Shown here: positions 9,724 through 19,411 of the stretch, in pieces
Layout: every line of letters starts with the position of its first letter
Numbering within the stretch: position 1 is the first letter of the stretch
From: an uncultured Lachnospiraceae bacterium
Lineage (GTDB): Bacteria; Bacillota; Clostridia; Lachnospirales; Lachnospiraceae
Length of the DNA stretch: 64,000 nucleotides
Direction: 5' to 3'
NCBI GenBank assembly: GCA_947178145.1
Contig: CAMWXE010000013.1
Coordinates: 1 to 64,000 of the forward strand
Notes under the pieces: model-generated
Database searches by the model: none
What the model was told of the DNA's origin: nothing
What the model saw: only the letters and a program-made list of their open reading frames with translations
Program-made: the position numbers and the translations under genes

Positions 9724-11172
9724 ATGTATAATGAAGATATCGACAGAACGCTTGCCGAGACTGGCTTGAAAGAGGCGTGCGGCGTCTTTGGCATCTATGA
9801 TTTCGACGGACAGGATGTCGCCTCCACGATATACTACGGACTCTTTGCCTTGCAGCACAGAGGGCAGGAAAGCTGTGGTATCGCAGTCAGTGAAACGAGT
9901 GGCCCAAAAGGAAAGGTAGTCTCCTACAAAGGCATGGGACTTGTCAATGAGGTGTTCACGCAGGACAATCTGGATACAATGAAGGGTGACATTGGTGTGG
10001 GACACGTGCGTTACTCGACTGCGGGAGCTTCCACGCGGGAAAATGCCCAGCCGCTGGTGCTAAATTACGTAAAGGGAACATTGGCGTTGGCGCACAATGG
10101 AAATCTGATCAATGCGTCGGAGCTCAGGCATGATCTGGAATACACAGGCGCGATTTTCCAGACCACGATTGATTCCGAGGTGATCGCATACCATATCGCG
10201 AGAGAACGGCTCAACACCAGGACGGTAGAGGATGCTGTCAACCGGGCATGTCAGAAGATTAAAGGTGCTTATTCCCTGGTTGTCATGAGCCCGAGAAAAC
10301 TGATTGGTGCAAGAGATCCCTATGGATTTAAGCCCCTTTGTATTGGAAAGCGGGAAAACAGCTATATTATCACTTCTGAGACTTGTGCGCTGGATACGAT
10401 TGGCGCGGCGTTTGTGCGGGATGTGCTCCCGGGTGAGACTGTCACAATTACTCCCGATGGAGGGATTATGTCAGACCTGTCGCGTGCGCTTCCGAAAGGG
10501 CAGGAGGCAAGGTGTATCTTTGAGTACATCTATTTCGCAAGGCCAGACAGTCATTTCGATGGGGTGAGTGTGTATGCGTCGCGCATTCAGGCCGGTCGTT
10601 TTCTTGCTATGGATTCACCTGTGGAGGCGGACCTTGTCGTGGGTGTGCCCGAGTCAGGAAATGCGGCAGCACTCGGCTATTCGCTGCAGTCGGGGATTCC
10701 ATATGGCACTGCTTTTGTGAAAAACGGCTATGTGGGGCGGACATTTATCAAGCCGAAACAGAGCAGCCGCGAGTCGAGTGTAAAGGTTAAACTCAATGTC
10801 CTCAGAGAAGCTGTGAACGGGAAGCGCATTATCATGATTGATGACTCGATTGTGCGCGGAACGACCTCGGATAGGATTGTGAGAATGCTCCGGGAGGCTG
10901 GTGCAAGGGAAGTACATGTCCGCATCAGCTCGCCGCCGTTTCTGTGGCCCTGTTATTTTGGAACAGATGTTCCAGAGAGAGACCAGCTGATTGCACATAA
11001 CAGGACAATCGACGAGATTAGAGGTATCATAGGTGCCGATTCGCTTGGATATCTGAATATCGATCGATTAAAGGGGATGGTGGACGGACTGGGTATCTGT
11101 ACAGGGTGTTTTAACGGTAATTACCCGATGGAGCCGCCAATGCAGGATATCCGGGGCGATTTTGAGAAATAA
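9724..11172 (+). CDS. purF: Amidophosphoribosyltransferase
   Basis: Catalyses the first committed step of purine synthesis, PRPP plus glutamine to phosphoribosylamine. An 18-residue leader precedes Cys19 in EACGVFGIYD, the likely N-terminal nucleophile after propeptide removal. The glutaminase domain fills the first half. The PRPP loop IIMIDDSIVRGTTS lies near 375, and C-terminal cysteines in GICTGCF fit the 4Fe-4S cluster of the Bacillus-type enzyme. It starts 32 bp after purC and is probably feedback-inhibited by AMP and GMP, as known for the family. Confidence 0.96.
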   Translation: MYNEDIDRTLAETGLKEACGVFGIYDFDGQDVASTIYYGLFALQHRGQESCGIAVSETSGPKGKVVSYKGMGLVNEVFTQDNLDTMKGDIGVGHVRYSTAGASTRENAQPLVLNYVKGTLALAHNGNLINASELRHDLEYTGAIFQTTIDSEVIAYHIARERLNTRTVEDAVNRACQKIKGAYSLVVMSPRKLIGARDPYGFKPLCIGKRENSYIITSETCALDTIGAAFVRDVLPGETVTITPDGGIMSDLSRALPKGQEARCIFEYIYFARPDSHFDGVSVYASRIQAGRFLAMDSPVEADLVVGVPESGNAAALGYSLQSGIPYGTAFVKNGYVGRTFIKPKQSSRESSVKVKLNVLREAVNGKRIIMIDDSIVRGTTSDRIVRMLREAGAREVHVRISSPPFLWPCYFGTDVPERDQLIAHNRTIDEIRGIIGADSLGYLNIDRLKGMVDGLGICTGCFNGNYPMEPPMQDIRGDFEK

Positions 11173-11235
11173 GTAGAAACAGGTTTGCGGCAGTGGAAAA
11201 GGGATTGGCCCTGCCGGCTAAATAAGGAGAAGAGT

Positions 11236-12687
11236 ATGAGTACAGACAGATACACAAGCCCCCTTTCTGAGCGCTATGCCAGCAAGGAAATGCAGTACAT
11301 TTTTTCACAGGATATGAAGTTTCGCACATGGAGACGGCTCTGGATTGCACTGGCGGAGACAGAGATGGAACTGGGATTGAGCGAGAATGGCAAGCCTGTC
11401 ATCTCACAGGAGCAGATTGATGAGCTGAAAGCGCATGCGGAGGATATCAATTACGAGGTGGCAAGGGAGCGCGAGAAGCTTGTCCGTCACGATGTGATGA
11501 GCCATGTGTATGCTTATGGGCAGCAGTGTCCGAAGGCAGCAGGCATTATTCACTTGGGGGCGACCTCCTGCTACGTGGGGGACAATACGGATATTATTGT
11601 GATGAATGAGGCGTTGAAGCTTGTGCACAAGAAGCTTGTAAATGTGATTGATGGGCTTGCAAAATTTGCAGAGAAGTACAAGAGTCTGCCGACGCTTGCC
11701 TTTACACATTTCCAGCCGGCACAGCCTACTACTGTAGGAAAGCGTGCTACGCTCTGGATGCAGGAATTTTTGATGGATTTGGACGATCTCGAGTATGTGA
11801 TGGGAAGTCTGAAACTGTTGGGATCTAAGGGAACAACAGGTACACAGGCAAGCTTTTTGGAATTGTTTGACGGTGATCAGGAGACGATTGACAAGATTGA
11901 TCCCATGATCGCTGCCAAGATGGGCTTTCAGGAGTGCTATGCCGTATCAGGGCAGACGTATTCCAGGAAGGTAGATACGAGGGTGGCCAATATTCTTGCT
12001 GGGATTGCAGCAAGCGCGCACAAAATGTCAAACGATATCCGACTGCTGCAGCACTTAAAAGAGGTGGAAGAGCCCTTTGAGAAAAACCAGATTGGTTCTT
12101 CTGCGATGGCGTACAAGAGGAACCCGATGCGCTCTGAGCGCATAGCATCATTGTCCCGCTATGTGATGATCGATGCTTTGAATCCTGCAATTACTTCCGC
12201 GACACAGTGGTTTGAGAGGACGCTGGATGATTCCGCAAACAAAAGACTTTCGATTCCGGAAGGATTTCTTGCAATTGATGGCATTCTCGATCTGTGCCTC
12301 AATGTGGTTGACGGACTTGTGGTTTACGACAAAGTGATCACGAAACATTTGATGGCGGAGCTGCCGTTTATGGCGACGGAAAATATTATGATGGATGCTG
12401 TGAAAAACGGTGGAAACAGGCAGGAACTTCACGAGAAGATCAGGACACTTTCCATGGAAGCAGGAAAAAGTGTCAAGGCGGATGGAAAGGACAATAATCT
12501 GCTGGAGCTGATCGCTGCCGACCCGGAATTCAATCTGACATTGGAGCAGCTTCAGACGGCGATGGACCCGTCCAGGTATGTGGGACGATCGCCGATACAG
12601 GTCGATAATTTCCTCCACAAGGTGGTCAGACCAGTGCTTGAGGCAAACCATTCCGAGCTTGGCGTCAAAGCGGAAATAAATGTCTAA
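11236..12687 (+). CDS. purB: Adenylosuccinate lyase
   Basis: Releases fumarate from SAICAR and from adenylosuccinate, so it works in both IMP and AMP synthesis. The 483-residue protein belongs to the fumarase/aspartase superfamily, with signature GSSAMAYKRNP near 292-302 and the histidine-containing HLGATSCYVGD near 100. The ATG at 11236 is chosen because AAGGAG at 11224-11229 precedes it; an upstream in-frame extension lacks a ribosome site. It follows purF by 63 bp. Confidence 0.95.
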   Translation: MSTDRYTSPLSERYASKEMQYIFSQDMKFRTWRRLWIALAETEMELGLSENGKPVISQEQIDELKAHAEDINYEVAREREKLVRHDVMSHVYAYGQQCPKAAGIIHLGATSCYVGDNTDIIVMNEALKLVHKKLVNVIDGLAKFAEKYKSLPTLAFTHFQPAQPTTVGKRATLWMQEFLMDLDDLEYVMGSLKLLGSKGTTGTQASFLELFDGDQETIDKIDPMIAAKMGFQECYAVSGQTYSRKVDTRVANILAGIAASAHKMSNDIRLLQHLKEVEEPFEKNQIGSSAMAYKRNPMRSERIASLSRYVMIDALNPAITSATQWFERTLDDSANKRLSIPEGFLAIDGILDLCLNVVDGLVVYDKVITKHLMAELPFMATENIMMDAVKNGGNRQELHEKIRTLSMEAGKSVKADGKDNNLLELIAADPEFNLTLEQLQTAMDPSRYVGRSPIQVDNFLHKVVRPVLEANHSELGVKAEINV

Positions 12688-12705
12688 ATTAATGAATAAA
12701 TATTC

Positions 12706-12734
12706 TTTACTTATTCGTCAAAAAGTTGTATGAT
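12706..12734 (+). promoter_or_regulatory. Predicted purA promoter
   Basis: TTTACT (12706-12711) and TATGAT (12729-12734) are spaced 17 bp, giving a leader of about 90 nt before the purA start. This implies that purA can be transcribed separately from purC-F-B. Confidence 0.5.
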
Positions 12735-12832
12735 TATTAGCGGTGTGCAATGCACAGTGCGGCGAGTATGCATAAGCCTGCTCGTATGCGTAAAGATACA
12801 ATGTAGTAGTAATAGGAACCGGAGGTATGTCA

Positions 12833-14125
12833 ATGGTAAAAGCAGTAGTAGGAGCTAATTGGGGCGACGAGGGAAAAGGTAAGATTACCGATATGCTCGC
12901 ACGCGAGGCAGATATTGTTATCCGTTTTCAGGGGGGCGCAAATGCAGGACACACAATTGTGAACAATTATGGCAAGTTTGCACTTCACACCCTGCCTTCA
13001 GGCGTATTTTATAATCATACGACAAGCATTATCGGCAATGGTGTGGCACTGGATATTCCGATAATGATGAATGAGATCAAGTCGATCACGGACAGAAACG
13101 TGCCGATGCCAAGGATTCTGGTATCAGACAGGGCACAGATTGTGATGCCGTATCATGTATTGTTTGACCAGTACGAGGAGGAACGTCTGGGTGGAAAGTC
13201 GTTTGGCTCCACCAAGTCAGGCATTGCTCCGTTCTATTCTGATAAATATGCAAAGATTGGTTTTCAGGTGAGCGAGCTTTTTGACGAGGAGCTCCTGAAA
13301 GAGAAAATCGAGCGTGTGGCAGAGCAGAAAAATGTAATATTAGAGCATTTGTATCACAAACCGGCAATTGTTCCGGCAGAGCTTCTTGAGACGCTGCATG
13401 AATACAGAGAGATGATTGCGCCTTATGTATGTGATGTCTCCGCATATCTTGACGAGGCGCTGAAAGCAGGAAAAAATATTCTCCTGGAAGGGCAGCTTGG
13501 CACATTAAAAGATCCTGACCATGGCATTTATCCGATGGTGACATCTTCATCGACACTTGCAGCTTACGGTGCGATCGGCGCCGGAATACCGCCCTATGAG
13601 ATCAAAGAGATTTATACGGTGTGCAAGGCATATTCATCAGCAGTTGGCGCGGGCGCTTTTGTATCCGAGATATCCGGTGACGAGGCGGATGAGCTCAGGC
13701 GGCGCGGCGGAGACGGCGGTGAGTACGGTGCTACGACAGGACGTCCGAGACGTATGGGATGGTTTGACTGTGTGGCGTCCAAATATGGCTGCCGCCTGCA
13801 GGGAACGACAGATGTATGCTTTACGGTGCTCGATGTGCTTGGATATCTCGACGAGATTCCTGTCTGTACGGGATACGAGATTGATGGGCAAGTCACAACA
13901 CAGTTCCCCGTGACAGCAAAACTAGCGAAAGCAAAGCCAGTATATACGACATTACCTGGCTGGAAGACCGATATCAGAGGCATCAGAACCTACGAAGATC
14001 TTCCAGAGAACTGCCGCAGATATGTTGCGTTCATCGAGGAGCAGATTGGCTATCCAATTACACTCGTGAGCAACGGACCGGCGAGAGATGATATTATATA
14101 TAGAAAGAGCAGATTAAAGAAATAA
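12833..14125 (+). CDS. purA: Adenylosuccinate synthetase
   Basis: Forms adenylosuccinate from IMP and aspartate with GTP, the first step from IMP to AMP. The protein starts VVGANWGDEGKGK, the family's GTP-binding loop, and keeps GGANAGHT and the GATTGRPRRMGW motif. The ATG at 12833 lies 7 bases after GGAGG, whereas the ATG at 12827 is only one base after it; this gives 430 residues, the usual length. A strong terminator follows. Confidence 0.96.
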   Translation: MVKAVVGANWGDEGKGKITDMLAREADIVIRFQGGANAGHTIVNNYGKFALHTLPSGVFYNHTTSIIGNGVALDIPIMMNEIKSITDRNVPMPRILVSDRAQIVMPYHVLFDQYEEERLGGKSFGSTKSGIAPFYSDKYAKIGFQVSELFDEELLKEKIERVAEQKNVILEHLYHKPAIVPAELLETLHEYREMIAPYVCDVSAYLDEALKAGKNILLEGQLGTLKDPDHGIYPMVTSSSTLAAYGAIGAGIPPYEIKEIYTVCKAYSSAVGAGAFVSEISGDEADELRRRGGDGGEYGATTGRPRRMGWFDCVASKYGCRLQGTTDVCFTVLDVLGYLDEIPVCTGYEIDGQVTTQFPVTAKLAKAKPVYTTLPGWKTDIRGIRTYEDLPENCRRYVAFIEEQIGYPITLVSNGPARDDIIYRKSRLKK

Positions 14126-14134
14126 AAAGCGATA

Positions 14135-14178
14135 GCCAAAGGGGATGTACAGCGTCACCCTTTGGCCTTTTTATTTTT
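14135..14178 (+). terminator. Rho-independent terminator of purA
   Basis: GCCAAAGGG (14135-14143) pairs with CCCTTTGGC (14158-14166) and is followed by a T-rich run through 14178. Confidence 0.9.
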
Positions 14179-14213
14179 TTGGTGGTATTATAGATGAAAT
14201 TAAGTCAGTTTTC

Positions 14214-14242
14214 TTGAACTATTTTGATATTTATGTTATAGT
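14214..14242 (+). promoter_or_regulatory. Promoter of the nucleoside importer operon
   Basis: TTGAAC (14214-14219) and TATAGT (14237-14242) are spaced exactly 17 bp, about 40 bp before the lipoprotein start. Confidence 0.65.
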
Positions 14243-14283
14243 TAGCATGTAACACATAGTGTTGACTAAGGAGGAAAAATTTT

Positions 14284-15555
14284 ATGAAGAAGAAAGCATT
14301 ATCACTTATGCTGGCAACTGCTATGGTGGTATCACTGGCAGCGTGCGGTTCGGACGGAAACACGGATACGAATAATGCTGATACGAGCAATTCCAGCACG
14401 GAAAGCTCCAACGCAGATGCGGCCGGCTCCGATTCACAGACAGCGGCGACAGAGGGTTCTGAAACAGTGGCATCTGATATGAATATCGCAATGATTACAG
14501 ACTCAGGCGATATTACGGACCAGAGCTTTAACCAGACAACTTATGAATCCTGCAAGAGCTGGGCAGAGGCAAATAGCGTGCCATTTACGTACTACAAGCC
14601 GGACAGCGATTCTGACGAGGCCAGAAATGCAAGTGTTGACCAGGCAGTAGCAGGCGGCGCAAATGTCATTGTTATGCCTGGGTATATGTTTGCGGCAGCG
14701 GTTGTCTCGCAGTCAGAGATGTATCCGGATGTTAAATTTGTGGCACTTGACGTTGGGGCAGGAGATATCTGCGAGAAGGGCGTAGGCGAAGGATATACTT
14801 ATAATCCAGCGGATTATACCGTGACGGACTATTACAATGAAGACAATGTCTACTGCTGTACATATCAGGAGGAGCTTTCTGGATATATGGCAGGTTATGC
14901 GGCAGTAAAAGCAGGCTATAAGCATCTCGGATTCCTTGGCGGCATGTCTGTTCCGGCGGTTACGCGTTTCGGATACGGCTATGTGCAGGGAATTGACGCG
15001 GCAGCGACAGAGCTTGGGATTGCAGATGAGGTCGAAGTTGAGTACGTATGTGGCGGACAGTTCTATGGTGATGCAGATATCACAAGTGCTATGGATACAT
15101 GGTACGGAACGAAGAATGTCGAGGTTGTGTTTGCCTGCGGAGGTGGAATCTTCACATCAGCTGCTGAGGCAGCAGGTAAAGTCGGAGGAAAGGTAATTGG
15201 TGTTGATTCTGACCAGCAGCCTGTTATTGATGCCAACTATGGCGAGGGCATGACAGTTACCTCAGCAATGAAGGGACTTTCTGCGACAGTCAACAGTGTT
15301 CTCACAGATATCAGGGACGGAAAGTGGAATGATTATGTAGGAAAAATCGAGAATCTTGGACTGGTATCAGAGAATCCTGAGGAGAATTATGTACAGCTGC
15401 CAATCGAGACGACACAGTGGAGCGACACATTTACAGAGGATGACTACCGTGCACTTGTAAAGGCGATGTACAGCGGTGAGGTCACAGTATCCAGTGATAT
15501 TTCAGCTATGCCGGCAACAACTGTCAAAGTGACAGACTACGGCAGCATTAAGTAA
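14284..15555 (+). CDS. BMP-family nucleoside-binding lipoprotein
   Basis: Substrate-binding protein of an ABC importer, of the BmpA/Med/PnrA family that binds purine nucleosides. A lipoprotein signal peptide ends in LAAC at 18-21, then an acidic Ser/Asn-rich linker runs to about residue 60. The binding domain has the family's DSGDITDQSFNQ near 70 and later GVDSDQ. AGGAGG precedes the ATG. It heads an operon with one double ATPase and two permeases, the NupNOPQ-type arrangement. Placement right after purA supports a purine substrate, but that is inference. Confidence 0.9.
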   Translation: MKKKALSLMLATAMVVSLAACGSDGNTDTNNADTSNSSTESSNADAAGSDSQTAATEGSETVASDMNIAMITDSGDITDQSFNQTTYESCKSWAEANSVPFTYYKPDSDSDEARNASVDQAVAGGANVIVMPGYMFAAAVVSQSEMYPDVKFVALDVGAGDICEKGVGEGYTYNPADYTVTDYYNEDNVYCCTYQEELSGYMAGYAAVKAGYKHLGFLGGMSVPAVTRFGYGYVQGIDAAATELGIADEVEVEYVCGGQFYGDADITSAMDTWYGTKNVEVVFACGGGIFTSAAEAAGKVGGKVIGVDSDQQPVIDANYGEGMTVTSAMKGLSATVNSVLTDIRDGKWNDYVGKIENLGLVSENPEENYVQLPIETTQWSDTFTEDDYRALVKAMYSGEVTVSSDISAMPATTVKVTDYGSIK

Positions 15556-15590
15556 AGAGTTTGCGGGCGTACTTTGATTTAAACTTGGAA

Positions 15591-15616
15591 AAAGGGAGCA
15601 GTTCAACTCCCTTTTT
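15591..15616 (+). terminator. Terminator/attenuator inside the importer operon
   Basis: AAAGGGAG (15591-15598) pairs with CTCCCTTT (15607-15614) and merges into a T-run. It lies between the binding-protein gene and the ATPase gene and would raise the ratio of binding protein to transporter. Confidence 0.75.
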
Positions 15617-15656
15617 TCATAAGTAAGTTTCATTACATGAAGGGAGGTAGTATAGG

Positions 15657-17201
15657 ATGGCTGAGTATGCGATTGAGATGCTGCATATCACGAAAAAGTT
15701 TCCAGGAATCATAGCAAATGACAATATCACATTACAGCTGAAAAAAGGTGAGATTCATGCGCTGCTCGGAGAGAATGGAGCGGGAAAATCGACACTCATG
15801 AGCGTGCTTTTCGGACTGTATCAGCCGGAGGAGGGTGAGATTCACAAGGATGGGAAGCGCGTGGTGATCAATGACCCGAACGATGCTAACGCTTTGGGAA
15901 TCGGTATGGTTCACCAGCATTTCAAGCTTGTGGAGTGTTTCTCTGTCCTGGACAACATTATTTTGGGAGTGGAGACCACGAAAGGCGGACTGCTTCAGAA
16001 AGACGAGGCGCGCAGGAAAGTAGTTGCTCTGTCTGAGAAATATGGTCTATTGGTAGATCCCGACGCTGTCATCGAAGATATTACAGTGGGCATGCAGCAG
16101 AGAACAGAAATCCTGAAAATGCTTTATCGCGACAATGATATCCTGATTTTCGACGAGCCGACTGCAGTGCTGACGCCGCAGGAGATCAGGGAGCTTCTGG
16201 CAATCATGAAAAATCTCGCAGCGGAGGGTAAGAGTATTCTGTTTATCACGCATAAACTTTCTGAGATTATGCAAGTGGCAGACCGGTGCAGTGTTCTGAG
16301 AAAAGGCAAGTACATTGGCACAGTGACAGTGAAGGATACGACGCCCGAGAAGCTTTCTGCTATGATGGTGGGGCGGGATGTCAATTTTGTCGTGGAAAAG
16401 AAGCCCTCTAAGCCAAAGGATGTCGTGCTGGATATCAAGGGTATGACAGTGGCATCAAAACGGCATAAAAACAATGCCGTGAACAACGTATCCCTTCAGG
16501 TACACAGGGGTGAGATTGTCTGTATCGCGGGCATTGACGGGAATGGACAGACGGAGTTTGTATATGGTCTGTCAGGTCTGGAACCACTAAAAAGCGGCAC
16601 GATTACGATGAATGGCACGGATATCACGCATATGCCGATTCGCAAGCGCCTGACTATGGGCATGAGCCACATTCCCGAGGACAGGCATAAGCATGGACTG
16701 GTTCTGGATTACTCTCTTGAGGACAATATCGTTTTGCAGAGATATTTCGAACCTCAGTTTACGAATCAATTTGGATTTTTGAAGCGAAAGGAAATCCGGC
16801 AGTATGCAAATGGCTTGATCGAACAGTATGATGTGCGTTCAGGACAAGGTGCAGTCACGAAGGCGCGTTCTATGTCCGGCGGCAATCAGCAGAAGGCGAT
16901 TATCGCCCGTGAGATTGACAAAAATCCTGAGCTTTTGATTGCTGTGCAGCCGACAAGAGGTCTTGATGTGGGAGCGATTGAGTACATTCACAAGCAGCTG
17001 GTGGCACAGAGAGATGCCGGAAAAGGGGTTTTGCTAATCAGTCTGGAGCTCGACGAGGTTATGAATGTCTCAGACAGGATTCTTGTGATGTACGAAGGAG
17101 AGATTGTAGGGGAATTTGATCCTAAGAAAGTGTCTGTCGAGGAGCTCGGGCTTTACATGGCAGGCTCCAAAAGGTCAAATGGAAAGGAGGCGGCGGGATG
17201 A
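15657..17201 (+). CDS. Nucleoside ABC importer, duplicated ATP-binding subunit
   Basis: A 514-residue protein with two ABC domains, of the RbsA/YufO type, powering nucleoside import. The first half has Walker A GENGAGKST near 38-46 and Walker B LIFDEP near 162. The second half has the degenerate GIDGNGQTE near 285 and signature SGGNQQK near 406. The second Walker B reads LLIAVQPTRGLD, where Gln replaces the acidic residue, as is normal for this family. Its stop overlaps the first permease start by 4 bases. Confidence 0.92.
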   Translation: MAEYAIEMLHITKKFPGIIANDNITLQLKKGEIHALLGENGAGKSTLMSVLFGLYQPEEGEIHKDGKRVVINDPNDANALGIGMVHQHFKLVECFSVLDNIILGVETTKGGLLQKDEARRKVVALSEKYGLLVDPDAVIEDITVGMQQRTEILKMLYRDNDILIFDEPTAVLTPQEIRELLAIMKNLAAEGKSILFITHKLSEIMQVADRCSVLRKGKYIGTVTVKDTTPEKLSAMMVGRDVNFVVEKKPSKPKDVVLDIKGMTVASKRHKNNAVNNVSLQVHRGEIVCIAGIDGNGQTEFVYGLSGLEPLKSGTITMNGTDITHMPIRKRLTMGMSHIPEDRHKHGLVLDYSLEDNIVLQRYFEPQFTNQFGFLKRKEIRQYANGLIEQYDVRSGQGAVTKARSMSGGNQQKAIIAREIDKNPELLIAVQPTRGLDVGAIEYIHKQLVAQRDAGKGVLLISLELDEVMNVSDRILVMYEGEIVGEFDPKKVSVEELGLYMAGSKRSNGKEAAG

Positions 17202-18331
17202 AGAATGAACAGCAAAAAGAAGGCAGTTTTCTGAATAAGTGTATCAGAAACAGCGGTTTTCAGACTATTCTTGGATCGCTGCTCTGTATTGTCATAGGCC
17301 TTTTGATTGGGTATATCGTACTGCTGGTCATCAATCCGCAAGGGGCAGGAAAGGCGATTATCGCAATCCTGAAGAACTTCCTGTATTATCCAAGTGCGGC
17401 GGCTGCAACGAAATATTTTGGCACGACGCTGGTAAAGGCATCAGCGCTGCTGATGTGTTCGCTGTCAGTGCTGTTTGCGTGGAAAGTGGGACTGTTTAAC
17501 ATTGGTGCGGCAGGGCAGTACGTGATTGGCGCGGGAGCCTGTCTGTACTGTGGATTGAAATTCGGTATGCCATGGTATCTGTGTCTGATTGCTACAATTG
17601 TCGCGGCAGCGCTTGTCGGGGCAGTTTCCGGTGCGCTGAAGGCGTATTTTAATGTAAATGAAGTGATTTCCTGCATCATGCTCAACTGGATCGGGCTCTA
17701 TGCTGTGAATATGCTTCTGACGAATGTGAAAGAGCAGACAACGCCGTATACCAAGCCGCTTTCAAGCACGAACAAGAGTGCGCTGCTGCCAAACATGGGA
17801 TTGGACAAACTGTTTTCTAAAAATGAATTTGTCACGGTCGGACTGCTGCTGGCTGTCATCGTGGCAGTGGCTATATGGATTCTGCTGGAAAAGACAAAAT
17901 TTGGCTATGAGCTGAAGGCCACAGGATTGAACAAAAATGCGGCCAAATATTGTGGTATGCGCGAGAAGCGGAATATTATATTGACAATGATGATTGCCGG
18001 CGGACTAGCAGGACTTGGTGCAGGGATTTTTTATCTGACGGGCATTGAGCAGTGGATGGTGCAGCAGACATCTGTTCCCGCGATGGGCTTTAACGGGATT
18101 GCAGCGGCCTTTCTTGGCGGTTCTAATCCGATCGGAGCGATTTTTGCTTCCTATTTTATCCAGCACATCACCAGCGGAGGGACCTATGTGGATAAGACGA
18201 TGTACTGCTCGCAGATTTCGGATCTGATTTCCGCATTCATTATTTACCTGTGCGGTTTCGTATTTTTCTTCAAACTTCGCCTGAACAGATATTTGGATAA
18301 AAGAGATGAGAAGAAAGGGGGCGCAAAGTAA
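17198..18331 (+). CDS. Nucleoside ABC importer permease 1
   Basis: A 377-residue membrane protein of the BPD_transp_2/LivH-like permease family (YufP-like), with about eight to ten hydrophobic helices starting near residue 25. The conserved loop GLNKNAAKYCGM near 246 matches the ATPase-contact region of this family. It overlaps the ATPase gene by 4 bases and abuts the second permease, so the subunits are probably made in fixed ratio. Confidence 0.9.
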   Translation: MKNEQQKEGSFLNKCIRNSGFQTILGSLLCIVIGLLIGYIVLLVINPQGAGKAIIAILKNFLYYPSAAAATKYFGTTLVKASALLMCSLSVLFAWKVGLFNIGAAGQYVIGAGACLYCGLKFGMPWYLCLIATIVAAALVGAVSGALKAYFNVNEVISCIMLNWIGLYAVNMLLTNVKEQTTPYTKPLSSTNKSALLPNMGLDKLFSKNEFVTVGLLLAVIVAVAIWILLEKTKFGYELKATGLNKNAAKYCGMREKRNIILTMMIAGGLAGLGAGIFYLTGIEQWMVQQTSVPAMGFNGIAAAFLGGSNPIGAIFASYFIQHITSGGTYVDKTMYCSQISDLISAFIIYLCGFVFFFKLRLNRYLDKRDEKKGGAK

Positions 18332-19272
18332 TGCTGTTATTGATTCAGTATACATTAATATTTGCTTCCGTTCTGACACTTGTAGCGCTTGGCGGATGTT
18401 TTTCGGAGCACAGCGGTGTCATCAATATCGGTCTTGAGGGTATTATGGTTATAGGAGCGCTTGGCGGGGCGCTTACCATGAAGTACATACCGGCTGGAAT
18501 GCCAGCTGTCGGCGTTATTTTGCTTGTTGTGCTGGCGAGTGTCATAAGCGGCATGATTTTCTCAATGCTGCTTGGAATCGCAGCGATCAAATTCAGCGCT
18601 GACCAGACACTTGTCGGAACGGCGCTAAACCTTCTTGGGCCAGCGGTTGCAGTAGTGCTTGTGAGAGCGATTAACACAGCAGAGAGTGTGGATAACGTAT
18701 CTTCGACGGTTGTGTATGGGCAGGCAAAGAAGTCGTTTCTCGTGAATATCGGTTCCTTTGAGTTTAACTGGTTTATGCTGATTGCACTGCTGGTATTGAT
18801 TGCATCTTATATTATATTGTACAAGACAAAATTCGGGCTGCGCCTCTGCGCCTGCGGCGAGCATCCTCAGGCGGCAGATTCCGTGGGAATCAATGTCTAT
18901 AAGATGCGTTATGCAGGTGTTCTGATATCAGGTGCACTTGGTGGACTTGGCGGTCTTGTCTACATCACAGCCGGTGTCAGCGAATGGAAGTTCGAGAACG
19001 GTGTGGCTGGTTTTGGATTCCTGGCTCTGGCGGTTATGATTTTCGGACAGTGGCGTCCGGTCAATATTGGACTCACAGCCCTGCTGTTTGGAATGTTCCG
19101 CGCGCTTTCCAACGTCTACATGGGCTTTGATGCGCTCGTGGCGCTCAAGATTCCGAGCACGATATACAATATGCTTCCGTATATTATTTCACTGGTTGTT
19201 CTTGTATTTGTCTCTGGAAAATCAAGGGCACCCAAGGCAGAGGGCATACCTTACGATAAGGGAGCAAGATAG
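18331..19272 (+). CDS. Nucleoside ABC importer permease 2
   Basis: A 313-residue membrane permease (YufQ-like) that pairs with the preceding one to form the channel. The family motif HSGVINIGLEGIM near 30 and the coupling-loop segment ACGEHPQAADSVGINVYKMR near 172-191 are visible. Its ATG overlaps the stop of the previous gene by one base. A terminator follows immediately. Confidence 0.9.
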   Translation: MLLLIQYTLIFASVLTLVALGGCFSEHSGVINIGLEGIMVIGALGGALTMKYIPAGMPAVGVILLVVLASVISGMIFSMLLGIAAIKFSADQTLVGTALNLLGPAVAVVLVRAINTAESVDNVSSTVVYGQAKKSFLVNIGSFEFNWFMLIALLVLIASYIILYKTKFGLRLCACGEHPQAADSVGINVYKMRYAGVLISGALGGLGGLVYITAGVSEWKFENGVAGFGFLALAVMIFGQWRPVNIGLTALLFGMFRALSNVYMGFDALVALKIPSTIYNMLPYIISLVVLVFVSGKSRAPKAEGIPYDKGAR

Positions 19273-19279
19273 ACAAAAT

Positions 19280-19314
19280 CCCGATTGCATCGGTGGTGCA
19301 GTCGGGGTTTTATT
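19280..19314 (+). terminator. Terminator of the importer operon
   Basis: CCCGATTGCA (19280-19289) pairs with TGCAGTCGGG (19297-19306), one G-T wobble, followed by a T-rich run. Confidence 0.85.
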
Positions 19315-19411
19315 TACAAACATCATAATTGTAATACAATAATTATATGGACAAGAGAACGCGGCCTTCAGGCCGTGAAATGCAACAGAATTTTTGGTGG
19401 GGACAGATTTT

